A stretch of DNA of 64,000 nt from Leptidea sinapis (taxonomy: Eukaryota; Arthropoda; Insecta; Lepidoptera; Pieridae). The translations under genes were made by a program, and so were the position numbers. The notes under the pieces are model-generated. The model made no database searches and was not told the origin of the DNA. It saw only the letters and a program-made list of their open reading frames with translations. The stretch is from the NCBI RefSeq assembly GCF_905404315.1, contig NC_066296.1, forward strand, positions 7,440,001 through 7,504,000. Reading direction: 5' to 3'. Below are positions 1 to 10,045 of the stretch, in pieces (the first letter of the stretch is position 1; each line of letters starts with the position of its first letter).

Positions 1-639
1 GGTTATAGTTAACACTGCCGAACCTTTTTGAACTACCACTTTTCTTTGAAGTTAAACAAGTTTTTTGGCATGGCGTGACGCATTTTTTTGGTACTTCTCC
101 CAGAAAAGTTATTCTTATAGCATGTACTTTTTTGTGTAGGTTCATTTATTCAAATTAATAGTGAATAACGAGGATTGTAAGCATATAAACTGTTTTCCAC
201 GCAAGAATTTTGAAAATATTGGCTTTGTTAGATAGATGGTGGGCCGGCAGCCGTGAACTCATATCGTTCAAGGTCGCTGGCATTTAGTGTCGCCTTAAAT
301 AAAATTTTTGTGTGTTAGAATATCGTTTGATTATCGTTGCGGCCACCCGCTCCACGTGAGCTCCCGCTAAGTGGCAAGCGTGAAACGTAAAGAGGCTCCA
401 CAAGTGGGTGTTAACAATCGACGACTCACGCTAACTGGTAAACAACCACCACGATACACATAAAACAATTACATTTCCTACCAGCTTACTTATCACGTTT
501 GACCCAAGTCATGAACCGAGCGATATTTGATTTAATTTCGCTGCTTTATGAGCTCTGTTAATAAAAATCTAAAGAAAGGTATAAATTAAAAGTAATCCAC
601 ACACACACAACCACACACGCACAATTACCATGTCTTATT
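1..639. other. Unassigned DNA
   Basis: Nothing recognised except a CA-rich microsatellite at about 599-625. The stretch 330-460 is somewhat GC-richer but has no convincing frame. Confidence 0.5.
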
Positions 640-890
640 ATAAATAGTGTAAGTCCTTTATTAGAAGTAAGTTCTACAATAGTATTATTATAATCTAACT
701 TAAGTTCTGTGAATTTTGTGATGTATTAAATAAATATGGAATTAATGTTCTAAATATTGTTAAAGAATATTGTTATACTCATTTGAATGCTATTGTAACT
801 TTTGTATGTCATCCTGACTTGCACTAAATAACTTATAAAGTTGTACAGTGAATAAAGATTTTTTGACTTTGACTTTGAATAAATAAATCC
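640..890 (+). mobile_element. LINE 3' tail
   Basis: AT-rich 3' UTR-like stretch ending GTGAATAAAG followed by TTTTTTGACTTTGACTTTGA, a polyadenylation signal and a hexamer-like repeat characteristic of CR1/Jockey-like 3' ends. No coding part remains. Confidence 0.5.
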
Positions 891-2220
891 CCACCACGTT
901 TGAAATTGTCAAATCTGTTTGAAATTGTCAAATTCATATGTGTTTATTAGACGCTTTTACGGTTAACGATAACATCGAGAAGAAAACTACTTTTAAAAAC
1001 AGTTAATCAACTTGCACTTGGCCTACTTAAATAAATTAATCTTTTCTCAGGAGCTAGTAAGTAAGTAAGTAAGGAAATTTTGACTTAGCTTTCTCTCAAA
1101 CGCTGAAAAATTTAAAGAACCGCAATATCTTAGACGATTCATTCATTGAGGAAGCGCAACAATGGACTTAGTATTATATCGTCGCCTACTAACTGATCTT
1201 AATTGTATTTGCCACAAGCCGTACACTATACTGTACACATTCGATATTACGTACAGTAAAAGCTCCATATTCGCTCTTCCTTTACTTGCGGTTTCTAAAA
1301 AAAATGCGACCCAATTCCTTTATTCGCGGCTAAAGATTTCTTTATTCACGGATCTAATCGGTACATCAGTACATACTTATTAATAAAAATAGTTCCAATA
1401 GGTATTCAACCCAATATCCTTTATAGGCGCATCGCCAAATCGACTAATAAGAAAGTAAAATAGACCTTAATTCAACCAATTAAGGAGCTTTAAAAACTGC
1501 CAAGCAAGAAATAATTACAAAATTCTTTAAACCATTACCTTAGCCTGAAGACAATCACATATATTAATTTATAAAAGAATATTGTCAAAAACTTAAATGT
1601 AATTATTTTTTTTTTATATTTGTCATTTCTTTCTTTCTGCATTTTGTCATCTACGAACATATGTTCTATATAAATTACCATTCCACATATTCACAGTTTC
1701 TATATTTGCACAATATTTACGGAACATATACCCCGCGAATTAAGAGCTGATACTGTATTACATTAAGTCCCTCAAAAGTATAACTAAGGTACATCACTGT
1801 ATAATCGCTACCGCTTACACAATACACCACTCGGCGATAGTTCACGCTTAAATACCTAAATCCTTGTTCCCAGGCTGCGCCGGCTCCCACATTATATATC
1901 GGTGGCTTGTGTACATTTACAATCTTCACAAGTTAACAACCAATCACCGGAAGAATGTTTAATGACGTCACAAAGGGTTTGTTTTCGGCCGAATCCACCA
2001 AAACTTTGGAGCCGTTACTTCGGTATTACTTATAAGACATTTATTCTTAATTTTAGATGTATCAGAGGAAAAAAGCATATGAGCTCATAGTGAGTAGGTT
2101 ATTACCGCAGATCTGATGTCCTGTCAGATATAACTAAAATAATGCACGCACTGAGTCTAAAACCTGGTTAGTATTGCAAAGTTTTAATAAAGGATGTCGT
2201 GCAAAGGTCATACATTTTTA
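891..2220. other. Unassigned DNA
   Basis: AT-rich. Open frames up to 73 codons are within chance expectation, and none reads as a known domain. GTAAGTAAGTAAG at 1056 is a short microsatellite. Confidence 0.5.
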
Positions 2221-2224
2221 CAGT

Positions 2225-2425
2225 TTATATATATATAATGAAAGTGGTCTTTGTTTGAGGCTCCTAAACCACTGATCGTATCGATAGGAAATATCCACCG
2301 TTCGATGCGAAATTTATCCTAGATAGTTTATGGCTACTTATTTTTTTATTGTATTTGTAATATGATTAAAAAAATCATTTATTTCCTTTTAAAAATCGCC
2401 CAGCGAAGCGTAGCGGAACGGCTAG
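2225..2425 (+). mobile_element. Helitron-like repeat, second terminus type
   Basis: TATATATATATAATGAAAGT start-like sequence, then the 3' end ATCGCCCAGCGAAGCGTAGC and GGAACGGCTAG before T. The related terminus at 38559 keeps a better hairpin. Confidence 0.45.
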
Positions 2426-2489
2426 TAGTAATTATATAAAATATTTGATGGATCATAGTTCTGTATGTACCATTTGGAATATATGTAAT

Positions 2490-2900
2490 AATATCTTTAT
2501 TTGCATTTGAATGAGGTCAGTTTTACAATCGGTCTTATTTTATTAAGATTACGTTTCTCTTATTCTACCTACAAGGCATGCAAAATATATGTAGTATAAC
2601 ATTTTATTTCATACAAAATTGAATCAAACCATTAAGTATTATACACTAAGCAATACAATTATAATTCTAATAAAATAATAATATTCATGTCAGATTTATA
2701 TGTCGAATTTCCTTAAATTTAAATAGTCATTAATTGAATAAATACAATTTTTTAGTATCCATGTTAATCTATTCTTAAGTCATAATGTCATGTCTTTTAA
2801 ATGGTAGGGTAACTTATTATATATTTTTATCGCCATGTAATGAACATTTTCTTGGCAGATTGGCTTTACAGTTGCAAAATTGCGTGATAGATATAAGACA
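2490..2900 (-). pseudogene. LINE ORF2 C-terminal relic, third family
   Basis: On the minus strand about 2880-2700 reads ICQENVHYMAIKIYNKLP, then after an in-frame stop WILKNCIYSINDYLNLRKF. This is the usual C-terminal layout of CR1/Jockey-like ORF2 (YNKLP...YSIxxYL). The 3' UTR runs to about 2490, where plus-strand CTTTATTTGCATTTGAATG corresponds to a short-repeat LINE 3' end. Confidence 0.65.
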
Positions 2901-2984
2901 CACAATAAAGGGACTTGTCCTACCCAAATAACATGTCATCAAGCTATTCTTATGAACAGCGAAAGACTTGGGATTGATTCAAGC

Positions 2985-3085
2985 GGTAATGGTTCGAGCT
3001 GATATTGAGGTTAACCAAACCAGAGACTAAAGCAATACTCCTTTTGTAACCAGGCTTAGAAGCAGTATAGCTCTTATTATCTGAT
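2985..3085 (-). mobile_element. Old LINE relic related to LINE-A
   Basis: GGTTCGAGCTGATATTGAGG and ACCAGAGACTAAAGCAATAC align with the region of the long LINE-A copy around 32410-32465 (TCGAGCTGATACTGGGGTG, AGAGATGACAGCAATACTCC). No frame remains. Confidence 0.5.
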
Positions 3086-3146
3086 CATAGAGACCCAAGA
3101 ATTCACATTCGCATAAGAGTGATGATACAAGAAAATAATGGGGTTA

Positions 3147-3690
3147 GGCATAAAAGGCATTTATTTTCTCAAAATTGATCCCTTTCGAATTCTTTTTGAT
3201 GTCATTTCTAATAACTACTAGATACTACTACCAAACAAATGGCGCTCTGAGAGAGAAGAAGCGGCGCAAGAAACTCTCCCAGCATTCCTTTTTTTGCGCT
3301 CTTTTCAATAAAAATATACAATATTGTACAGTCATTTCTATCGCTTTAAAATAATCACAATCTAGTCCCAGGTTGTCCGATCATTTAGATATTCAGGAGT
3401 GGAGTAATAGGATTTACGACAGAGCCATTTTTTTTTATAAAACATTTAAATTTATTTATAGGTAATGCCTGAACAGTGGCTGGGACTTTATTATAGAAGT
3501 GTATACATTTACCCTTAATGCTATTATGTATTTTATGAAGCCTACTAGAATTATTTACAAGCAATCCCTTATTTCTAGTGTTATAATAATGAAAATCACT
3601 ATTAAGAGCAAAAGAGAGAGTTTTCGTGAGACTTGTGTAAACTGCACACGTTGGACAGTGAGTTAAACTAATACACAAGCGAAAACCTAC
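3147..3690 (-). pseudogene. LINE-B 3' end with ORF2 C-terminus
   Basis: Minus-strand coding 3678-3385 reads FHYYNTRNKGLLVNNSSRLH then KCIHFYNKVPATVQALPI and FKCFIKK, a standard non-LTR C-terminus. The 3' UTR continues past GAGAGTTTCTTGCGCCGCTT and ends TTTTGAGAAAATAAATGCC. A frameshift in the poly-Lys segment around 3430 separates the last residues. This is the longest LINE-B copy in the window. Confidence 0.82.
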
Positions 3691-3699
3691 ATATTTTAC

Positions 3700-4415
3700 G
3701 AATATTGCATTACGCTATAAACGCTGATCCTAAGCTGGTTGTGACTTGCATATTATGTTCCCCCCGCGCCTGCCGCCAATGAGACCCCATCTTTGTTTAG
3801 TGCGCACTTATACGACAGTGAATTCAAACTCATACATGTAGATGCTGCCATAATCAAATGAAAAGATATAGAATTTGAATCCCATAATCTTTCACCGAAA
3901 CTTCATTTTCCATAATTTCAACGACTGTCTTACGAATTTTCGATCAGGTTCACGTGTCCTGACGCGAGTTTAACATTTTATACCCATCCCAAAAAAACAA
4001 TAATACATGCATGGATAAAGATTACTTCACTTAAATAATTTCCCAAGACAGTAATTTTTGAGAGCCCAAATGTGTTTAATGGACACGACGAAGTATTGAT
4101 ACATCAAAGTGGAGACATCATCAAGCAATGGCACCCAGCCAGGTCCTATACAATTATGACCACTCTCATAACTCAGACTCCGTATTACGGCCCGTTCCTA
4201 CATAAAGCCTTCAATCAAATTTACGTTTATTGATTTTGATTATCAACCCTAAATTGATTTCATGAAACATCAAAATTAATTACCCGTAGTGATTTATGTA
4301 ATGTGTTGTTTGTTCGCGTTCGATGTGAAACCAGGCAAAATGTTATGTATCCGGAAATATATAAGAAAGTACAATATTTGTGCCGAGAAACTGATAAGAG
4401 CTGGCAATTAATTAT
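3700..4415. other. Unassigned DNA
   Basis: No gene or repeat family recognised. Confidence 0.4.
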
Positions 4416-4436
4416 AATCTTAGATAATTTATACGT

Positions 4437-4745
4437 GAAAAAAATTTGAAAACCAAATTTATTAACGATGCGGGATTCGAACCCACAACCTACGCGTTCC
4501 GTACGAGAGATCTTCCAACTGAGCAAACCGTTCGAGTGACGTATCGTCATAAAATCTCTCAGGTTGTGGCTTCAATGGAAGAGTACTCGCACGGAATGCG
4601 AGAGGTCGTTCGTTCGAGTTCCGCATCGTTCATCAAATTATCCTTTCAAATTTTATTTGTGTATTAATCCTAGAAGTGACGGTTATCATTTTAAAAACAG
4701 AACATATTGTTTAGATTTGCAAGCACGCCATCTCAAGTCAATTTC
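4437..4745. mobile_element. Head-to-head tRNA-like element inserted in MITE-T
   Basis: A minus tRNA-like unit (4468-4542: GATGCGGGATTCGAACCC, CCAACTGAGCAAACCGTTCG) is followed by a partial plus unit (about 4578-4632: GAAGAGTACTCGCACGGAAT, CGTTCGAGTTCCGCATCGTT). Inverted flanks AAATTTGAAAACC and TTCAAATTTTATTTG are outside. Left (4420-4436) and right (4774) lie the two parts of a MITE-T copy. Confidence 0.7.
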
Positions 4746-4773
4746 CTAATATTCAAATTTACCTAAAATTATG

Positions 4774-4922
4774 AGTTTAGTGTGCGTGAAAAGCTATGTC
4801 TTACAATTACGATTTGTGTTAGTTTGCGTGCATTGCTCAAAATATAGGTTACTTTCAACCTCAATTTTATTCGACGTTTTCACAGCTGTCACAGTCTTTC
4901 TAGACATATAAATGATCTAAGG
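4774..4922 (+). mobile_element. MITE-T right part
   Basis: TTTAGTGTGCGTGAAAAGC, ATTGCTCAAAATATAGG, CGACGTTTTCACAGCTGTC and TCTAGACATATAAATGATC match the MITE-T body and right end. The left end TTAGATAATTTATACGT is at 4420-4436, across the tRNA-like insertion. Confidence 0.72.
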
Positions 4923-5294
4923 TCATAATATCATCCAAGCTACATTCCAACACTGTAGTGTTTGCAATGTACTTGGAGGCCTGAACGACGGTAAGGGAAA
5001 GTTATGGATAGAAAGAGAAAGACTATGTGCAATGAGGCGACTGAAAGAGAAGGGAGACCATTAACTGACTTTTGTTCGCAGTTGTTTTCCTTAGTATGTG
5101 GACAAGGTCTAACACTAACACGTTCTGATAAATTGTGTAATTTGTAATCATAGAAAGATATATACATACAATTACAATTAATTTCCAGAGGGGTGAAAAT
5201 GGATTGCGGATATCCATTGGCTCACCTCGTGACTTACTTGCGTACTAAACTTAACAGTTTTATAAATACAAGCACTTTATTTGAATTAAAATAT

Positions 5295-5760
5295 CGATCA
5301 TGGTTCATGAATATCAACCACTCGCTAATAATCACATTAACACAAGGAACAAACATAAACTTGTTATGCCTACTACTCGGTTGGGTCGAGTTAGTAAGTC
5401 TTTTGTTATGATCTGATACGATCCCAGAAAATGTACAAAACAAATGTGTTACGAAATTTAAAAGAATTGTTAAATAACGTTTGTTTGGGAAAGCATTATT
5501 ATAGCATAAACGATTTTCTTAATGACACCACGGACTGGGAATAAAGCGAACACCCTCAGGCTCTTTAATTATAAATGTTTATTGTACGATATCACATTGT
5601 AATCCATATTTTATATAAAAAAAAAGCCCGCTGAGTTTCTTGCGCCCATGCTTCTCAGGTCTGAGGCAGTCTCTTTTGAATGGGTGATAGTTTTTGACGT
5701 TCAATAAGTGATTTTAAATCCTATTTTGAATAAAAATATTTGAATTTGAATTTGAATTAT
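5295..5760 (+). pseudogene. LINE-D 3' end with broken ORF2 C-terminus
   Basis: Plus-strand coding reads a VMPTTRLGRVSKSFV-like segment, is interrupted near 5410-5475 by stops, then continues AYY-INDFLNDTT-GE to a TAA at about 5540. The 3' UTR carries AGCCCGCTGAGTTTCTTGCG and ends in TTGAATTTGAATTTGAATT (about 5735-5758), a short tandem 3' terminus. Confidence 0.75.
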
Positions 5761-5764
5761 GCAA

Positions 5765-6550
5765 TTAAATATTTTGTGCTAGTGGTAACAGATGAACGCC
5801 AGATATACCACGAATATATGAATACTTTGCGGTATTATACCGACTATTGAGAACTATTCGCCTGTAAAGCGAATCACTGCCATGAGCGCCCCTCTTATCC
5901 GGCACTACCGTTACGATGTTCGCCGGAGTGATCATGTCGCCTTTATACGTGTTCAAAATTTCATTTCAATTGGGCTAACGGTTCTCGAGTTTTAGGTGAA
6001 CATACAACACACATATATTATTTTATATATATATTGACAATATGATGGTCTTCTTTGATTTTCCTGAAATGTTTTTAAGGTGTCAAATAAAAACAAATAG
6101 TATTTTGTTGCGGCCTACTTTTTATCGGGTGATCAATAACCGAAAAAATGAATAAAACGAGTGGTCAATAATTTTATTATAAATAAAGGTTATTATCTAA
6201 ATAATATGTTGTATAAGTAATGTGAAAGCCTCAGATATTCTTTAAAACCAGACTCTTCCTGATTTGCCCAGAATCCACTTCAGCCCACAACATACAATGT
6301 TCATCTTCCGTTATGTGTTACGGTGTTGCTTCATTGATATTTTAATACTAAGTGCGTCAACCAACATGAAATTATTGATTTACTCAAATTATAGATGATG
6401 TTCAGTTCCGTTATATAATACTTCCTGTGTTTACGCACTACCTTCAAAAATGTCATTTTGGTACGAAATGGTAATGACAACATTTTTCTTGTTTCATTTA
6501 CCTTCTGGTGACGGTTATAGATTATTCTAACACAATAAATATTTATTTTG
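5765..6550. other. Unassigned DNA
   Basis: AT-rich; no frame or repeat I could identify. Confidence 0.4.
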
Positions 6551-6554
6551 TACC

Positions 6555-6695
6555 AAAATTTATCGACAATGCTGGACTGCGTCTCACGATTTCTGTCCGA
6601 GCGCTCTTACCAACTGAGCCAACCACCCGAGTGCCGCATCGATCGTAAATCGTATGTCTTGTTCAACTCTCAGGTTGTCTCTATCTAACACTAAA
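6555..6695 (-). mobile_element. Decayed tRNA-like SINE unit
   Basis: Plus-strand CGAGCGCTCTTACCAACTGAG and CCAACCACCCGAGTGCCGC correspond to the D-arm and acceptor side of the window's tRNA-like unit, followed by TGTTCAACTCTCAGGTTG, which flanks the other copies. The B-box side is heavily mutated. Confidence 0.55.
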
Positions 6696-6938
6696 ATTTG
6701 AGTTATGAGCACAGAGTACTTTTAGTGATACTTGAAACTTATGAGTACGTAGTTATTCGAAGGTATGACAGTGGATTCTATGGGTACCATACCCAAGAGG
6801 CAAGATGTATCAAAGCTTTATAATGTAACTTAATAAAAAAAAGACAATTCACTTCATCACGTGAACAAAAATGGAGGTTACGCTGTGAATGATTACAGAC
6901 AGAGAAACAGAATTACTTTCATATTTATTATAGTAACT

Positions 6939-7156
6939 AGCAAATGATTTGAGTTTTCTTTAGTGTTAATTCCGCCACGAGGCACGAGACTCTTTATTTT
7001 GGCGAGACAACACGTCCTGAGGATGCCTCGTGTAGAGGCGAAACACGTGTCGAATTGTTTAAAGACAAATATTGGCGGAATTAACACTAAAGAAAACTCA
7101 AATCATTTGTATAATTATGGATTTCCGCAAAGTAACGCCTACTTTAATATTTTTTT
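6939..7156 (+). mobile_element. Penelope-like terminal repeat with 11-bp target duplication
   Basis: TTATAGTAACT repeats at 6928-6938 and 7157-7167. The left arm CAAATGATTTGAGTTTTCTT and right arm AAGAAAACTCAAATCATTTG are inverted. The hammerhead-like core lies at 7017-7051, and the end carries ATGGATTTCCGCAAAGTAAC. No coding capacity. Confidence 0.7.
7017..7057 (+). ncRNA. Hammerhead-ribozyme-like motif in a Penelope-like repeat
   Basis: CTGAGGA (7017-7023), fitting the hammerhead core CUGANGA, is followed by an unpaired T, a perfect 5-bp stem GCCTC/GAGGC closing loop GTGTA (7025-7039), GAAA (7040-7043), a short ACACGTGT stem III and C at the expected cleavage position (7051). The extra T before stem II and a weak stem I are departures from consensus, so activity is uncertain. 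Confidence 0.4.
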
Positions 7157-7327
7157 TTATAGTAACTTAAAAAATTAAAAGTAAAAGTAGCTTAAAAAAA
7201 TATTATTTATATTTTTATGTTTATAATTATATGGGTAACTTCGACTAGCTTACAATCATAACTTGTGAAATAATAAAAAAAAAATGATGGCTATTTAAAA
7301 GTTTCCACTGTATAATTATATATTTAT

Positions 7328-7600
7328 TACACATATTAACCTCTCGCGTTCAATGCGAGTGCTCTTCCAACTGAGCTAACCGTTCGAGTAACGTATTGTT
7401 GATAAAATCTTGTATGCCTTGTTCAACTCTCAGGTTGCGACTTCATTTACAGGATCTACTTTACAGTTGATAACCTGCTAGCGAGAGATCACGGGTCTGA
7501 GTCCCACGTCGTTCCTAAAATTTTGTTTTCAAATTTTATTTGTGTATTAATCCAAAAACTGAAGGTTATCACTTTAAAACATAACAAATTGTTTAGATTA
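7328..7600. mobile_element. Head-to-head tRNA-like element
   Basis: A minus unit fragment (CTCGCGTTCAATGCGAG, CCAACTGAGCTAACCGTTCG) is separated by TGTTCAACTCTCAGGTTGCG from a plus T-arm fragment (GATCACGGGTCTGAGTCC). The usual TTTTGTTTTCAAATTTTATT tail and AACATAACAAATTGTTTAG end follow. Confidence 0.65.
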
Positions 7601-7622
7601 ATAGAATAATGTGTAGTAATTA

Positions 7623-7901
7623 TCTAATATATAAAATTCTCGTGTCCATGGTGTTAAACATTGAACTCTTCCGAAACGGCTTGACCGGTTCTCATGAAAT
7701 TTTGAGTGCATATTGGGTAGGTCTGAGAATTGGACAACATCTATTTTTCATCCCCCTAAATTTTAAGGGTGTTCCACAGGAAATTGTATTTTTTATTTTA
7801 TTGACATTTTTTTTTAAATTTGTTTGATTATGAGTCAGCATTAAAAAATACATACAACTTCAAATTTTCACCCATCTACGAACGGTTGCTGGGTCAGCTA
7901 G
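7623..7901 (+). mobile_element. Non-autonomous Helitron, 279 bp
   Basis: Begins TCTAATATATAAAATTCTCG after an A and ends GGGTCAGCTAG before a T. This is the TC...CTAG structure between A and T with no target duplication that defines Helitrons. A weak hairpin around CGAACGGTTGCT precedes the 3' end. No coding sequence. Confidence 0.75.
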
Positions 7902-8274
7902 TAATATTATATAATCTTAGTAACATCACTTTGTTATGAACTTAGTAGTTTCGTATTGTTGTTAGGGATTGCTCTCAGCTATTGGGTACTTCTTCAAAGA
8001 TGTCGGATATCGTGTCACCCGACTGCCCTAGTGTTCTATATCATTTAGATTTTAGTGTTACTATGTATTTAGTAGTAAATATAGTGAAATTATTGAATAT
8101 ATATTCTATTCAAGTGGTTCGTAGACGTGTTTTATATAATAAAATATAAATATGTTCGGATGGCTGTGTGTTTAATTCAGTGGTGAATCACGCATGCGCA
8201 ATAAGTAGAGACGAACAAAAATACCAACCGTTTGGGGTCAAAGACGTCTTGTTATTACAATTTTGCGTAATAAA

Positions 8275-8374
8275 ACTGTTTATACACAGTTCAAGTTGTA
8301 TTAAATATATCGTTATTACCCATAGAATTTGGGGCTAAACAATATAGTATGTAAAGTGTTAAATTATTATTATT
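8275..8374 (+). mobile_element. SINE 3' fragment
   Basis: ATTAAATATATCGTTATTAC, CCATAGAATTTGGGGCTAAA and an ATT-repeat tail match the 3' third of the SINE at 9066. A Helitron abuts it at 8376. Confidence 0.6.
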
Positions 8375-8375
8375 A

Positions 8376-8590
8376 CTAGCTGACCCGGCAAACGTTGTTT
8401 TGCCATATAAAATATAATTCACGCGATAGTTTTATAAATAATAAATAGCCTATATGTTATTCTGGTGTGTAAGCTATACTATTGTAAAGTTTCATCAAAA
8501 TCCAATCAGTAGTTTTTGCATTAAAGAAGTTCAAACATACATCCAGACATACAAACTTTCACATTTATAATATTAATAATATTAATAGGA
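8376..8590 (-). mobile_element. Non-autonomous Helitron, 215 bp
   Basis: On the minus strand it begins TCCTATTAATATTA and ends with the hairpin GGCAAAACAACGTTTGCC, then GGGTCAGCTAG and T. Plus-strand view: ACTAGCTGACCCGGCAAACG at 8375. Confidence 0.75.
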
Positions 8591-8813
8591 TTATCAATGA
8601 CGTTCTATACTATAAACTTATTATACTACAATGAGATAACTATCCTCACATAAGAACCTAGCTGTGAGAAAGAGAAAGAATAGATAAAGACATTAAAACC
8701 GATTTGAAACAATTTAGTGTCCATTAGTCTCCTGTCTTATTTGACCGCGTTTTATTTTAGTGTTTTTATCGTTATTGTTCTGTGATTTAACGGATATTTA
8801 TTTAATAAATATA

Positions 8814-8888
8814 ATGGTGTCGTGTTCTGTATTCGATTGTTTTGTTACGCATAGCAACAATCTAAAAAAAGAATCATTTCACAGCTAA
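8814..8888 (+). pseudogene. THAP-domain-like start, truncated
   Basis: ATG at 8814 opens MVSCSVFDCFVTHSNNLKKE then SFHS and TAA. Cys4 and Cys9 with a following KxxSFH recall the first 25 residues of a THAP zinc finger (C-x4-C ... K..SFHRFP). A stop replaces the Arg-Phe-Pro and no downstream THAP part was found, so this is either a relic or chance. Confidence 0.3.
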
Positions 8889-9065
8889 ATTCTGATTCTT
8901 CTATACTGTTTTCGTGATGTTTATTTTCGTAGAACAGATTATGCACTAAAATACTAAATATAATATTTGATATACGCAGTAAACACTATTTTCTAAAGAT
9001 TTAATTAATAATATATTATTATATTATTATTTTATCTAATGTCAACTCGTTTTACGGCATTAGAC

Positions 9066-9455
9066 GACCTGTATAGCCGAATGGTTAGCGATCCTACCTA
9101 CTAGAGGTCCCGGGTTGCAAGCATTTATATGATGAATATGGATGTTAAAAGGCATAAAAGGCATTTATTTTCTCAAAATTGATTCCTTTAGAATTATTTT
9201 TGATGTCATTTCTAATAACTACTAGATACTACTACCGCTTCGGAAACAAATGACGCTCTGTTGTCTGTTTGTTTCCGAGTCATGGATGTTTAAATGTATT
9301 TATGTATGTTTATATGAATTTATGTATGTTTAAGTAAGTATATTGTATTAAATATATCGTTGTCTTGTAACCCATAACACAGGCTATATATGCTTAACTT
9401 GGGGCAAGATTATTTGTGTAAAAAGTGTGTCAATATTATTATTATTATTATATTC
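9066..9455 (+). mobile_element. tRNA-derived SINE, split by LINE-B
   Basis: GACCTGTATAGCCGAATGG is a tRNA-like A-box region and GGTCCCGGGTTGCAAGCA is a damaged B box. After the LINE-B insertion (9147-9260) the SINE body continues TTTGTTTCCGAGTCATGG, repeated TTTATGTATGTTTA, GTAACCCATAACACAGGC, CTTAACTTGGGGC and an ATT-repeat tail. It resembles the common Metulj-type lepidopteran SINE, from memory of the family. Confidence 0.78.
9147..9260 (-). mobile_element. LINE-B 3' tail fragment inserted in a SINE
   Basis: AAAGGCATTTATTTTCTC through GCTTCGGAAACAAATGACGC is the last 110 bp of LINE-B on the minus strand. It splits a tRNA-derived SINE between GAATATGGATGTT and TTTGTTTCCGAGTCATGG. Confidence 0.8.
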
Positions 9456-9884
9456 CTTAGGAACATCCTGATGATGTAGTTACAAAGATGAACTCCGTGG
9501 ATGTACATACAGATCATAGTAGCTAGAAACGCGACCAATATATAAATAACATGACTTATTTGATCGTCACAATCATATCACATATCAGTGTTATAAGCGT
9601 TCGTTATTCAATTTTGAGTTTGATAATTCCGACCATTGTTGTTTATTTACTAATACGGCTTTACTCACGATTTGTCTGTGTGGGTACCAATTAGTTTCAG
9701 ACCACTCGGAGGTACTTCATCAGGGTGAGTGTGGTGGGTTCGCGATAACGTCCCACCTCTTACTGCGGACTTGTGCTCGTAGTGCGTGGCTGGACATGAT
9801 GTGATAACGAGCACGGTATCACTGACACTGTATCACTATTGGTGTCTACGGATACACAAAATGTAATGCTGCAAAAAAAACCTG

Positions 9885-10045
9885 TTCAGCTCCAATATTT
9901 GCATATTAGAAAATTGACTTGAGATGTCGCTCTTGCAAACCTAAGCAATTATCGACCGAATAGGACGGAATCCGAGAGGTCACGGGTTCGAGTCCCACAT
10001 CGTTCATAAATTTTGGTTACAAATTTAATTTAAATAATCAATCTT
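9885..10045 (+). mobile_element. tRNA-like SINE fragment
   Basis: CCAATATTTGCATATTAG with TTGACTTGAGATGTCGCTC is the outer flank shared with 39330 and, inverted, with 4690-4745. The T-arm GGTCACGGGTTCGAGTCCC and CATCGTTCATAAATTTTGG follow. Confidence 0.6.

Noticed and set aside
600..625. Regulatory CA repeat
   Set aside because: Simple microsatellite; nothing around it suggests a promoter.
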